From Vitellaria paradoxa (Eukaryota > Streptophyta > Magnoliopsida > Ericales > Sapotaceae): a DNA stretch of 64,000 bases. The translations under genes and the position numbers were made by a program. Where the stretch lies: the NCBI GenBank assembly GCA_019916065.1, contig CM034244.1, positions 30,193,433 through 30,257,432 on the forward strand, read 5' to 3'. Shown here piece after piece: positions 1 to 11,435 of the stretch (positions are counted from its first letter, which is position 1; each line of letters opens with the position of its first letter). The notes under the pieces are model-generated. The model was not told the origin of the DNA and did no database searches. It saw nothing but the letters and a program-made list of their open reading frames with translations.

Positions 1-216
1 AGAGAGGGTGATTTTTATTGCAGAACTAAATTCGAAAGAGACAGACTGACTGATATATGATGACACCAAAATCGATTCAATTAATGCACGGGACGGGAAT
101 TATTGCTTTCCGTTGATGAGAGAGAGAGAGAGATATTTATGGCAAAAACACGATTTTCGGTGATTATTAAATTCGATAGAGAGAGACTGTGTGTGTTAGG
201 GAAAAAAAAAAAAAAG
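1..216. other. Left flank, GA-rich short repeats
   Basis: Short non-coding stretch with two GA microsatellite runs (near 118-133 and 177-186) ending in a poly-A run at 202-215 that abuts the inverted-repeat element. No gene is visible. Confidence 0.5.
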
Positions 217-841
217 ATAAATTACACTAAGACCCTTTAAATATTAAATTAATTATTTAGACCTCTTAAATATTTAAATTTTATATTTAGACCTTTTATT
301 TTTAAATATTTGTAACACGTAAATTCTTTCATTAGTTTTCTCCGTTAACTGTCGTTGTAAAATGACGAAAATACCTATATCTCGTCAACAACACTTAGAG
401 GGTCTACGTGTAATTAAGTTAATATTCAGAGAATCTAGGTGTAATTTATTTTTATTAAAATAATTTATTTTATTGAAATATTTTATTAAATTATATTAAT
501 TTGATTAAATCTAACAATAATTTATTATTAAATTAAGTTATAATGACACATCTTATTAAAATTAACATTAAATTAATCAATTTAAATGTATTTTATTAAA
601 TTAACTAATCAAATTAATTTTAAATTAATTTTATTGAATTAAATTAATTTTATATTTTTTAATAAAATTATATATTTTTATTTAGATAAAATTAATTACT
701 GTAAATAAAATTATATTACCAAACATATTTATGTTGTTATTTATATTTTAATAAAATTATATATTTATGTTTTTAGAAATATCTAGTAAATGTTTTTTCA
801 ACTAGGTATGGCTCAAAAATAATTATTCTACAAACATTTTT

Positions 842-1756
842 TTTGTTTTATACAAATCGTGTTTAGATCAGGGAAAATGTACAGTGCAAAAAAATTGCAC
901 ATAAATCAAATCCACTAAGCTTCTACAGGTTTTGAAGAAATGGTGAAAGAATATAACAAATACAACTGAACCATTAATTTAGGTAAATAACAATACAGAT
1001 TTCTAAAGAAATTTCAGTGATCAAACAAAAAAGAGCATATTTGTTGAGTTCATGCGACGCTTGCTCCATGTTCACCACCATTCATGGGCGGATGCACACA
1101 GGGGTTTAGGGGGGTCAATTGAGCCCACTTGATGTAAAATTTCTATAAAAAATAATATAATTTTTGAGATATTTTTATACTTTTACCCCTATAAAATATA
1201 TCTTTCAAAATAAATTACCCTTATATTTTAAACAATTTACAAGTTTTGCCCCCACTGAAAGCAAAATTTTTTTAAAAAATAGTATAATTTTTGAGGTATT
1301 TTTGTCCTTTTGCCCCCATAAAATATATATCTCAAAATAGATTGTCAATAAATCAAGTACACTGTCTTTATTTATCAGCTTGACTCTACTGTAACAAAAT
1401 CCTGAATCTGCTACTGCTACCATTAACAGGAAACCCCACATTCGTCTAAAGCTGCACACTGATCATTTTTGGGTTCGAGCATTGCAATTTCTCTGACAAC
1501 TTGATCTTTGTCTGCTTCGAATACTTCATCCTCCGCGGGATGGAAGCAGATCTTTAATTGAAAGCCCCAACGGAGTTCATAAGATATTCTAACAAATTTC
1601 CTTAATAGACAGTATGTACCTTTACCAAACTTGAAGTCCCCGAAGAACCGGAGGAGCTTGTTTCTACTAGTGACAAGTATGCTAACGATCTCGAGAGGCT
1701 TGTTTTTGTTAGCAAAAAATAGCTTGAACAAATGAAAAGCAAGTAACTTGATTGTT
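842..1756 (-). other. Insertion in the left arm of the foldback element, carrying a captured gene fragment
   Basis: This segment has no counterpart in the right arm, so it interrupts the palindrome. A TTCTACAAAC-like string occurs on both sides (about 821-841 and 1750-1770), either as a repeat of the target or as microhomology at the junction. Read on the minus strand it holds the MO25-like exon sequence followed by what may be its 3' untranslated sequence. Block 1083-1420 inside it is itself a repeat (two related units of about 130 bp containing TATAATTTTTGAG) and was probably a separate later insertion. Confidence 0.6.
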
Positions 1757-1757
1757 C
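1450..1757 (-). pseudogene. MO25/CAB39-like protein, C-terminal fragment (pseudogene)
   Basis: The minus-strand translation matches the C-terminal end of plant MO25 proteins, the armadillo-type scaffold partners of STK/MST-type kinases. Diagnostic stretches are [34 protein letters not shown] and [17 protein letters not shown]. These belong to adjacent helices at the very end of a family usually about 340 residues long, so only about 65 residues remain. Between the two coding blocks lies about 89 bp (1619 down to 1531) that begins GT and ends AG and breaks the homology; it looks like a retained intron, which argues for a genomic rather than a cDNA origin. The 5' boundary coincides with the arm of the palindrome. 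There is no start codon or promoter of its own, so it is not expected to make a functional MO25. Confidence 0.75.
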
Positions 1758-2106
1758 TACACACGTTTTTTTCACCTAAAAATTTATTATTTTTAATTAC
1801 ATCCATCTATAAATATATTGAACTAATTCTTTAAACTATTTTTCTTAAAAATCTGCTTTAACTAATAAAAATATTTTAAATTATTTTAATTATCTAATTA
1901 CATATTTTTTCTCATTTTAATTTTATCTTTAATTATATGATTAAAACTGTGTCAAATGAAAAATTAAATTAAATTAAATAAAAAAATACTTTGCATTTAA
2001 AAAATTTAAAATAATTAATATTTTTAATTTTTACTATTTAATTATTTTTAGATACATTTTTCTTCGATCATACTCAATTCTAGTGGAGGGTTTTTTTAAA
2101 AAAAAT

Positions 2107-2340
2107 TAGTAATTTTTAACTTTTATCCTATCATGATCAAAATAATGTTTGTAAATTACAAAAATTAAAACTATATAAAAATTAAAAATCAAATTGATAA
2201 ATATCAATATTTTTTACTCATTAATAATTTTTGAATTTTGTCATATCATGTTCAAAATAATTTTTATGAATTACAAAAATTAAAACTATAAAAAATTAAA
2301 AATTAAATTGATAAATATCAATATTTTTTTTATTAATTAT
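2107..2340. repeat. Tandem repeat, two units of about 115 bp, in the loop of the palindrome
   Basis: Two adjacent AT-rich units share strings such as ATCATG(A/T)TCAAAATAAT, AATTACAAAAATTAAAACTA and TTGATAAATATCAATATT. They occupy the unpaired centre between the two long arms. Confidence 0.7.
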
Positions 2341-3251
2341 TTTTTTAAAAAAAGTCCTCTGCTAAAATTAAGTCTAACGGAAGAAAAAGAGATTTAAAAA
2401 TAATTAAATAACAAAAATTACAAAATTAATTATTTTAAAATTTTTTAAATGCAAAGTCTTTCTTATTTTAATTTATTTTTCATGTAGCACTGCTTTAATC
2501 ATATAATTAAAAATAAATTTTAAATAAGAAAAAATATGTAATTACATAATTAAAATAATTTGGAACATTTTTATTAGTGAGAGTAGATTTTTAAGAAAAC
2601 TAATTTAAAGGATTAACTCAATACATTTAAGAATGGATGTAATTAAAAATAATAAATTTTTAGATGAAAAAATTTGTAGAACAATCATTTTTTAGCTATA
2701 CCCAAGAGAAAAGTGTTTACTGGATATTTATAAAATATAAATATATAATTTTATTAAAAGATAAATAAAAACATAAATATGTTCAGTGATATAATTTTAT
2801 TTACATTAATTAATTTAATTTGATTAATTAATTTAATGAAATATATTTAAATTAATTAATTTAATGTTATAAAATATTTATTTTTAATAGTAATTAGTTT
2901 TAATAAAATGTATCATTATAACTTAATTTAACAATAAATTAGTATTAGATTTAATAAAAACAATATAATTTAATAAAATATTTTAATTAAATTAATCATT
3001 TTAATAAAAATAAATTACACCTAGACCCCCTGAATATTAGATTAATTACACGTAGACTCCTGAGTGTTGCTAACAAGGCAGGAGCATTTTCGTTATATTA
3101 CAACACAGTTAATGGCAGTTAACGAATAAAACTAACGGAAGGACTAAGTGTTTCAAATATTTAGAAATAAGAGGTCTAGGTGTAAAGTTCAAATGTTTAG
3201 GGGGTCTAGGTATAACTAGCTTAATGTTCAGGAGGTCTAGGTGTAATTTAC

Positions 3252-4199
3252 AAAAAAAAAAAAAAAAGAAAAGAAAAGGAAACAAGACATAAAGAGTGAA
3301 ATAGGTTTAAAAGAGAATTTTTAAATTTTGAAGAGGTTGGCATCGTGAAAAAATTAACAAAAAAAAAATTAGAAATCTTTTTAAGTCTCTACAAAATTTT
3401 TTTTTCACTTTAAATTACTTAAATTTTTATAAATCTCTATAAATTTATTTAAATCTCTACAAATATTTATGTCTCTACCAATCCTAACAAATTTCTGTAA
3501 ATTTTAATAAAATTTTTATAAATTTCAAAAAATTGAGACAAAAAGTCAAAAAAGTATTTGTCAAAATCCATTTAAACGGACCAAAATCCGTTCAAACGAA
3601 CAATAAGTGGTCCATTCGAATAGATTTTGCAAACCCCGGTGCATTTGTTTAAACCGTGCAAAGTGCATTATTATTTCATATTTTTTCGGCACCAATGTAG
3701 TTGCTTGTTCTGTTATATTTTTTAATGATAGATATATTTTTTTCAAAATTGATGAAAATTGTACCGAGTTGAAATTTTGTGCAAATTTATAGAGATTTAG
3801 TGAGATATTTAGAGTTTCAAATGGTTGATATTAACTCTTTCAAAATTTTAATCATTTTGGTTCCATTTGGGAAGCTAAAAAATTTTAATTCTTTGTAATT
3901 GTTTCTAGTGTTGACACTGTCACTTTTTGACAATAGTTATATATTTAATAAAAGTTTGTAAAAAATAATGAAAATTAGAAAAAAAAATTAAAAATTAAAA
4001 AAGTTTTAAAAAAGTTATTTTTTTTGTATAGTAAGTTTTTTATATATTCGGTAAATTTTGATAGAAAAATTTAGAAAATTTTCAAAAAATAAAAATTTTA
4101 CGCACCTTTTGTTTTGATTTTTTCAAAAATTTAAATAATTTTATTTAATGAAATTTCCTGAAAATGTATCACTCTTCCAAACCCTCCCGCTCTTCGAAC
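3252..4199. other. AT-rich non-coding stretch
   Basis: Poly-A/T runs and degenerate repeats built on AAATCTCTACAAATTT-like words at about 3405-3500. Short open frames here overlap on both strands and show no codon signature. Nothing recognisable. Confidence 0.5.
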
Positions 4200-4606
4200 A
4201 CACACATGGGGCAGGTAATTTGACAGAATCAACCTAAATGATTGAGACACACAACCCGATATCCTCTTCAGTCACAGGGCACGGGTATGTTGAAATTTTA
4301 TGCCAATGTTTCTAGAGTTGAGGATTGAATTCAAGAGTTGAGGATTGATGATATCACTCTTACAACATCAAGACGTAGTCTTTCTTGTATGTGGCCGTTG
4401 GGTCGTATTTTTCTTTTTTTTTACCCAAAACCCACTAGACTTTATCAACGGGTAAATCGGAGGCCAGATGGTCGGCCCCAACCATTCCTCCCAGTTGAGC
4501 TATGGGATTCGAAACATCACCATTTACGTGAGGAGCACACCCACTGGTCAATGCAGCTCCGCCTGAGGGGCTATTGGATCTATTTTGTTCTTTGTTTGGA
4601 TTAAAA
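4200..4606. repeat. GC-richer block, probable TE remnant
   Basis: A compositional island inside AT-rich DNA, including a GGGATTCGAAAC-type string at 4503. An open frame over 4338-4604 exists, but its translation resembles no family I know. Probably a fragment of a dispersed repeat; the family is not identified. Confidence 0.3.
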
Positions 4607-4920
4607 AAAAAATTTGTAGCTTTTTTATAATTTTTTCATCAAATTTTGATTTTTCTTTTTAAAAGCTATAATTTTTAAGCGTGTTAATCGTATCAGTAAA
4701 AAAATTGAAAAATTCACAATCCATTTGAGTAAAAACTAAAAAAAATTAAAAAAAATCAATTTTTTTGTTATTTTTTTAGTCAAACGGATAACTTTTACTC
4801 AAATGAATAAGAATTTTTCTTTTTTTTTCTTGGTTATGAATATGATTAACACGCCTAAAAGCTATAGTTTCTAAAAAAAAATTAAATGTTGGTGAAAAAA
4901 TCAAATAAGACAAAAAAAAA
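4607..4920. mobile_element. Foldback MITE, about 310 bp
   Basis: The arms 4607-4735 and 4790-4920 are inverted copies, sharing GCGTGTTAATC, AAAAGCTATA and CATTTGAGTAAAA and their reverse complements. No coding capacity. The superfamily is not determined. Confidence 0.7.
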
Positions 4921-4957
4921 AAGCCACTTAGCTGTTTTGAATCTAAACTAAGTTTGT

Positions 4958-5230
4958 TATGTTTGATTTAAGGGATTGGATGATGAGAAATAAATAATAT
5001 TGTGGAATAATATATGAGACTGAATATAACATGAGATTAATTTTTTATGTGAGATTATTTTTTTGGTATTTGGTAGGTGGGATATAAAGTGAAATAAAGG
5101 ATATAATTTGACATAAGATGTAATAGAAAATAATTTTAAGCCTTTAGATTTTGACGAAAATAAATTCAGGGGTGAGAGATATATAATACCACCACCGCTA
5201 TGATATTACTTATCCTTCATTTTAGGAGAT
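4958..5230. mobile_element. MITE family M1, copy 1
   Basis: About 270 bp related along its length to copies at 26405-26672 and 45780-46050. Shared blocks include TATGTGA(A/G)ATTATTTTTTT and the 3' terminal TGATATTACTTATCCT. The ends are short imperfect inverted repeats around AAGTAATAT. Non-coding. Confidence 0.7.
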
Positions 5231-5737
5231 AACTAATGTACTCCAGAATTTTAATACTGCAAACTAAATATAAAATTAAAATCAACTTAATCAAAAATAA
5301 TCTAATTTTCAAAGTAGTCGCACAAACAAGCACAACCTTAATGTTTTGGAGTACCAAATTTTGGAAAAAGAAAATAAAAATAAAAAGTGAACAAATTTTG
5401 GATTGTTAAATGTTTGATGTGTTTTTTAAATATATAAAAAAATTTGACAAAAGTTAATAAAAGCTAGCAAAAATTGGAAAAATTAAAAATTTTTTATGTG
5501 AACAAGCTAAAGAAAATTGAAAAGTATTTGAAAAAAATTATAGATTTTTTATCAAATTTGACACTCCAAATATACAATTACAATGTGCCAAGTTATGCAA
5601 CTCATTCTCTATTTGTGTTTATGTAAAAAATAACAATAATAATTATAACTTAATTAGTGTATTAAAATTTTTATTTATTTAAAAAAATTAAATTAAATAT
5701 TAATTTTAACTTAAAGTATTCGTATCATATCATATGG
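5231..5737. other. AT-rich non-coding stretch
   Basis: No open frame of note and no recognisable repeat boundary; degenerate AAAATTTT-type words typical of decayed MITEs in this window. Confidence 0.4.
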
Positions 5738-5902
5738 GTATGTTTGGAGTTATATAAAATTGTATAAAATGGTATAAAATTGTAAAAGTAAATATCTCGT
5801 AATTTGTGTAATAAATAAAAAATTTAAATTTTACTGTCTCGTAATTCGTATCTGTAAAGATTTGTAGAATTTTATTTTTTATTAAAAAGCTCCAAACGGA
5901 CC
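5738..5902. mobile_element. MITE family M2, copy 1
   Basis: About 165 bp with terminal inverted GTTTGGAG / CTCCAAAC and a conserved interior containing TATAAAATTGTATAAAA and ATCTCGTAATT. Relatives lie at 6574-6712, 18244-18412, 37719-37889 and 60363-60511. Non-coding, hAT-like in look (inference). Confidence 0.7.
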
Positions 5903-6573
5903 CATTGTAATTTGTTTATAACTTCCTACACATACCATCAAAGGCAGATCCATATGGAAGCCAAAAGAGGAAATTGTCTTACTAATTTAAAAAGTTATAC
6001 TAAAATTTATTATTTTTTAGTATTTATTAATAAATTTATTTTTACTCTTATTATTTACTCCTATCGTTTTTACTTTGCCCCATTCACTTAAAAATAATAT
6101 TTTTTCTCCGTTAATTATAAATTATTAGTTCGTTTTTGCCTACTATATTCGAATCGAGTCATAATTTTGTATCCTATCTAAAATTATGAAGCCCTAGCCT
6201 CATTAGTATTATTTTTGTCAACTTAATTAATGCTTTTTTTCCTTTTCTGAATCAAACAAATTTCAGTTTTCTACGAAAATGACATGCATGCGGAGTATGG
6301 TAATATATATAGATATGTATATATATATATATATTTCCTGCGTTTACTGCTTCTTATCCGCGTATTACGAGACTGATTCCTCGACAGTGGATGGTCCTGT
6401 CTTTCTCGGTCATTGCAAGAGGTAAGTCCCACTACTTTCTTGACTTTCCTTGACCATAAAATCGTATCCTCTCCCTCCCTCTCTCTCCCACTCACTTTTT
6501 TTTTTTTTTTTGGGTGGGTGTATTCGATCGTATAGAAAAATAGAATGGATATTAAGAACTTAGGTTATATATT
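5903..6573. other. Non-coding stretch with an AT microsatellite
   Basis: Contains an AT dinucleotide run at about 6302-6334, then a less AT-rich block to about 6500 ending in a poly-T run. No gene signature on either strand. Confidence 0.4.
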
Positions 6574-6712
6574 GGGTTCATTTAAAAATTTATAAAATTT
6601 TACGAAACTCTATAAAATTTTATAAAATTTAAATTTTTTATTGATTAAACGAATCTGCAAATTTTATAATTTTATATTAATTTTTACAATTTTAAACACT
6701 CCCATCCTTCCA
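6574..6712. mobile_element. MITE family M2, diverged copy
   Basis: Shares the TATAAAATTTTA-type interior and the terminal AAACACTCCC end with the M2 family. More decayed than the copy at 5738. Confidence 0.45.
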
Positions 6713-7914
6713 AACAATTATGATTGTCAACATGAAAATTAATGTTACTTTTAACATTGACAAATTATCGACAACCATTATAAGTAAATTTAGTAAATTA
6801 GTAAACTTCTTATTACTTCTTTTTTTTTTTTTTATAGGTTAAACGGGGGAGGGATGAATGCCTCGGGTTTTGAACCCGGGTGATGAACGAGCAGACTTGC
6901 GAGGGTTTTTATCACTTTAGTCACAGCCGTGCTCTTCTTATTACTTTTCTCCCTCCATTTACTTCGTATTTTGTTTTTCAATTTTTTAATTCTTGTACTG
7001 TTTCTTTTCTTTAACCGTATGAATTAATCCATTTTAAGGTTGCTAGTGGGTTGACTAAATTTTTATTTTATTTTATTTTTTTATTGCTCGGTGATCAATA
7101 AATTTTATAGTTTCATTTACATTAATCTATTAAAATCTAAGGGGTACCAACGTGATTGACACGTCGCTTCACAAGAAGCCAATAGATACTGTTTTTTCTT
7201 TTGGATTATGTTTTAATTTTTATTTTTTTATGTTAAATGTTATTTTTATATTAAAAATATTTAGAGATTGTTGGCAAATTGACACACGTTTCATTTTTTT
7301 TTTTTTTTTTTTACGTTTTACTCTTTGTTTAAAAGATTAACATGCATTGCACTTTTTATAAGTCTATAATGAATTATTTGCAATCGCTAATTTGTACTTA
7401 TTTTTTCATTTACTAAATTACCTTAGCTTTTAAACTGTAGTTTCTCATATTATCCTCACATCTTCATCTCTCTCTCCCACCCCTTCTCTTTATCTGCACT
7501 GCCATCTCTCCATTCATCCGATCCCTCTCCCGCCCTCTCTTTATCCGCCAACTCCCCCCCCCCCACTCTCTGACAACACATTGAAGAAAAAATTAAATTA
7601 TTACCCCATCTTTAATAGGTTCATTTGACTATCTCCTCGGTATTTTTTTTTTTTAGGTGTATATTTATATGTCTTTATGTGTATATGTATTTGCTGTTAT
7701 GTGATTATTTATTGTTGAAGGATTTGTTTGATTTGCGGTCCAACCCTACATATTTGAAGGCCTAAACTCGATTCCAACTTTACTAAGACTAATTGTAGTT
7801 TGGTGTGCAAATGTTTGTGAACCAAAGTTATATGTGAATGGATATATATTTAAAATTTGAAGAAAAAGTTGAAAAAATTTTAAAATTTTATTTTATATAT
7901 AAAACTTTTAAACA
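6713..7914. other. Non-coding stretch with a dispersed-repeat block and a pyrimidine-rich tract
   Basis: A GC-richer block at about 6840-6935 contains a palindromic GGGTTTTGAACCCGGG-like string typical of dispersed plant repeats. A strand-biased C/T-rich tract runs from about 7440 to 7570 and includes a C homopolymer. No coding signal and no tRNA fold could be supported. Confidence 0.4.
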
Positions 7915-8706
7915 ACTATATTAAATATATTAATAGATATTTGTTGTCAATAAGATGTAGAGTTTGTTTAAAATAGGTAATAATATAGAATTTTATCCTA
8001 TTTGGTTTCTTATTCTGTAATCATTCTCATCTTATAAATAGGGTTGGTTTCTCATTATACAGATGCATAGAAAATACACATATTTTCCATAGTTTTCTTC
8101 TTCTTTTATCTAACATCATATCAGAGCTGTGGTATTCCAAAATTAGTAACAATTTCATACCATCACCATTCACCTGCCCTATACACAAATTTCTGAAGCC
8201 AACCATATCATCTTCCCTCTACTCAGATCAGCAACACCGCACCACCCAATCATCCGACCCTACCGTTGCCAAGGACACCAAAAAAACCCCTAACTGAAGC
8301 TATGTGAAACTAGGCCAAGCAAGGCCTAATTCGACTCTTCCTGAGCACAACCTAACCAACCTATTGTTTCCGACCTACGAATCCACCAGTCTTAGCACCT
8401 TTTTCAGCTCCTACCTGACCTCCATTACCTTCTTTCCCTATGAAAACTTCTCCGTCTCTAATCGCGACTCCTTCTAGCTCCAAAGCTCTAGGATTTTCCT
8501 TGAGGTTTTGAATAAACTCACCTTTAGAACACTACAAGTTTACTGGTCGCCACTCATCAATAGTGGCATTATGAGTGTGATTAGATAGAGTTTATATTTT
8601 GTTTTACTTAATTAGATCATCAAAGAAAAAAAATTAGATTTACCTTTATCATTTTTAGCATAGTTTACACTTGTTTTATGTTGATGCAATCTCAATTTCC
8701 TTCCCA

Positions 8707-8914
8707 TGGATCGTTTAGAGATCTCTAAGCCCATTGCCATCACCCTTGAAGGATCAAACTACATCTTCTTGACTCAAGCCATTTCCAATTTTGTCAAAGG
8801 CCAAAGTTTGGTATAGGTGACATCACTGAACCCCAAAAAAGAACAAATGAGAAAGACAAAACCTTTACTGATCGCCTTGAGGAATGGAATAGTAAGAACC
8901 ATCAGGTCATCTTG
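8707..8914 (+). pseudogene. copia gag N-terminal fragment
   Basis: ATG at 8707 opens MDRLEISKPIAITLEGSNY followed by IFLTQAISNFVKG, the typical start of copia gag (UBN2/gag-polypeptide family). A TAG stop and a frameshift follow near 8814. The homologous frame then resumes with TDRLEEWNSKNHQVI up to about 8914. Gag would form the particle shell; this copy cannot. Confidence 0.7.
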
Positions 8915-8989
8915 TAACACTTTCTTCTCATCCATTGCTCTTTAATTTAGCCAGTTTAAGATAATCAAAGACATTTGAGACTTTCTTCC

Positions 8990-9255
8990 TTTAGTGCTAT
9001 CACTATTCACTGTGATAATCGTAGTACTATATAAATTGCTCATTATGATGAATTCCATGATCTCATCAAACATATTAAACATAATTGTCACTTTATTCAT
9101 CAACATATAACTCATGGTACCATTCATCTCTAATATATCTCTTCTGCAAACCAGATAGCAGACATTTTTTCCCTAAACTCATCCTCTAGGATACTTTGTT
9201 GATTTGGTTTCCAAACTCAAGCCAGCTAATACTTTACCACTTTGAGTTTGAGAGG
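8990..9255 (+). pseudogene. copia RNase H C-terminal fragment
   Basis: The plus-strand frame reads ITIHCDNRSTI, IAHYDEFHDLIKHIKHNCHF, IHQHITHGTIHL and SSANQIADIF, with stops interspersed. This is the end of the copia reverse transcriptase/RNase H domain, in the usual position immediately upstream of the polypurine-like GAGAGGAATG and the 3' LTR. Confidence 0.75.
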
Positions 9256-9382
9256 AATGTTAATATATAGTAACTATAGACAAGATGTAGAGTCTGATTA
9301 GAATAGATAATATAGAATATTTTACTTAGTTTTTTATTTTATAATCAAATAGAGAGTTGATTAATTGTTGTACAAATGCATA

Positions 9383-11435
9383 CACTACTGGAAAGAGGAT
9401 CTTGGCCGCTATAAGTAATCTCTAAAAGAGTTCAAATAGTCGCTAAAAACCTTTAGCGACCACGTGAAGATCACCAATAGGGAGACACAAATACGTCATC
9501 ACTAATACTTGTTAGCGACCGCCAAAAGAATTAGCAACTGCATTAATGACCACTGGTAGATTTACAGCCTAAGTTATTAGCGATCACTTAATGGCTATAT
9601 AGCAGTCGCTAATGCTTCCCACCATCCCGTGGGAAATCTTAGCGCCAATCCCCTCCAAACTTTTAGTAACCGCTGTTGACAACTGCCAAAAGTTATTATT
9701 TTTTATCTTTTTAATACCTGTGAAATTATAAGCAACTACCACTAATTATTAGTATTTGCTTTTGGTGGTTGGAATAAACTATTTTATTATTTTTTATTAA
9801 TTTTTTAAATTTATTTTTTTATTTTAAATTATTTAATATTATATATGTTAGAATATTTATTTCTAAATTATTTATTTCTTAATGTAATTTTAGTTGCGCA
9901 TGTATTACATGTACCAGTGTATTACAAGTGGATTGGGAGAAGCACATTGATAACAAATGAACAAATGCTAGTTACTAGGTTAATATGATTTACATGAATA
10001 TGTATTAAACAATATGTTTTAATTATGTCTTTAATATTGAATACGTGTTTTTTTATTTATTTTTTCAAGAGAATTGTCTGAAAAATGCGCAAAATCGATC
10101 TCATCAAACCATTACACATTCGATGGCATCACATGCATTTGGGCCTGCTCATCATAACGTGGTAATTATTAGTTTACATATTTCATTTATACTATTAGTT
10201 TATATTTATGTATTATTTTTCATAGGTGGATCTTGAAAGCAATGAGTCGATTGGCTTCATTGGATGATGGAAACAAGCACAAACAACAAAAGTCACTAGT
10301 GGTGTTGCACGAAGGCGAGGGAGTTACATATACATTCTTGTAATTTTCATTTCACAATATAATTTTTTAATTATGATTTTGATAATATTCTCATATTAGT
10401 TATAATAAACGTTAGAATGAGATGGTACATGTGAGGAGTGAGCCTACTCCCAATTGCCATGATCCATTGAGTGAGAATGCTGTGAGGAAACAGGTTTTAA
10501 GGAAGAAGTCTGACTATATACACAAGATGGGTCATAGGCCAAAGCACCCTTCGGTGTGCAATTTTCATTGTTCAAGTTGTGCTGGCTCAAGATCCCAACT
10601 TGAAAGTGTCATGTAAAAAATGGAGTAAATAGAAGTTAAGCAAAATCTCTTTTGCAGCAAGATCAATAATATGGAGAGACAGCAATGTCAGTTGTTAAAG
10701 ATGTTTGAGGAGTTTTGCTCTTCCAATGCCACTTCTACACAATGTACCTCCACATCTTAGGTTTAGACATTTGACAATTAATATTGAACTTCTTAGATTT
10801 CATTTTTGTTTGTGTATGTAATCTTAATACTTTTGTTTCATGGATCTCATTGATGATTGTTAGATTTGAATGACCTTAATATGATAATTTTGTATATTTG
10901 GTTTTAATATTGTAACAAGTTTATTTGTAGGTTTGATCTATTGTTGTAATTGTTTTTTTTTTTTTTTTGAAAAATTAATTATTCAAGAAATTTTTTTTTT
11001 AAACCAAACATTTTTAGCGAGAAAATATGTTCCTTGCCAAATGTATCTTTTTTTTTCGTCGATAAAAGTCTATTCATAGGGTTTTACATACTATGAGTAA
11101 CAGATGCATTTCCTCGTCAAAAGTCACTCTAAGCATGGAAATTATATTTCTTCGTTAAAAGTCATGATAGGCGAGCAAATTTATTTCTCACTAAAAGGTA
11201 AGAATATGTGAAAATTATTTCCTTGCTAAAAGGTAAGAATAGGTGAAAACTATTTCCTTGCTAAAAGTAATCATAGGTGAGGAAAACAAATATTTCTTGA
11301 TAAAAAATATAGGCGACTGAGAATAGGTAAGAAAATCTGTGATGAATATTTTTTCTCGCCTATAGTCTTTAGGGAGAAAAATATGAGTTTTAGCGAGAAA
11401 GCTGTTCTTCGCCTATACCCAGAGATCCTATAGTA
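9383..11435 (+). mobile_element. CACTA (En/Spm)-like transposon remnant
   Basis: The left end begins CACTACTGGAAA at 9383, the hallmark terminus. It is followed by repeated subterminal TTAGCGAC-type motifs between 9450 and 9620. Right-end subterminal repeats (GGCGAG(A/G)AAA and GCTAAAA(G) types) fill about 11015-11420, and a degraded terminus, CCTATAGTA, lies near 11435. The interior holds fragments of the accessory transposase. The right boundary is less certain than the left. Confidence 0.7.
10060..10745 (+). pseudogene. CACTA transposase (Ptta/En/Spm family) fragments
   Basis: Interrupted plus-strand frames. Near 10070-10160 the translation resembles the RSKQTITH...S.AF part of plant Ptta/En/Spm transposase. 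At 10422-10600 DPLSENAVRKQVLRKKSDYI followed by GHRPKHPS matches the family's LSE...QVLGR..GY..G.G..PK segment. At 10640-10760 a short coiled-coil-like tail reads MERQQCQLLKMFEEFC and ends in a stop. No single long frame remains, so it is non-functional. Confidence 0.6.

Larger units (their letters stand above)
217..3251. mobile_element. Large inverted-repeat (foldback) element, about 3.0 kb
   Basis: The two ends are reverse complements over hundreds of bases. The left arm (217-841, resuming at about 1757-2095) pairs with the right arm (about 2345-3251). The outer ends read TAAATTACAC and, inverted, GTAAATTACACC. Several internal copies of a GGTCTAGGTGTAA-type motif also pair across the arms. 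The element sits between two poly-A runs, which hides any target-site duplication. It encodes no visible transposase, so it is non-autonomous. Long terminal inverted repeats suggest a Mutator-like or foldback element, but the superfamily is an inference. Confidence 0.8.
7915..9382 (+). mobile_element. Ty1/copia retrotransposon, internally collapsed, truncated at its 3' LTR
   Basis: Related LTR sequences occur at about 7915-8120 and 9257-9382, sharing AAGATGTAGAGT, TAATATAGAAT and ACA(A/G)ATGCATA. Just inside the 5' LTR is ATCAGAGC at about 8129, the core of the copia primer-binding site for initiator tRNA-Met. The interior keeps only the two ends of the polyprotein: a gag start and an RNase H tail. 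Protease, integrase and most of the reverse transcriptase are absent. The 3' LTR stops at GCATA exactly where the CACTA-like element begins. Confidence 0.75.

Noticed and set aside
4338..4604. 88-codon open frame on the plus strand
   Set aside because: No recognisable family, begins and ends in low-complexity sequence; the block looks like a dispersed-repeat fragment.
4490..6910. Possible tRNA B-box-like strings (near 4505 and 6868)
   Set aside because: No cloverleaf could be drawn around either; the second is a simple GGGTTTTGAACCC palindrome of a dispersed repeat.
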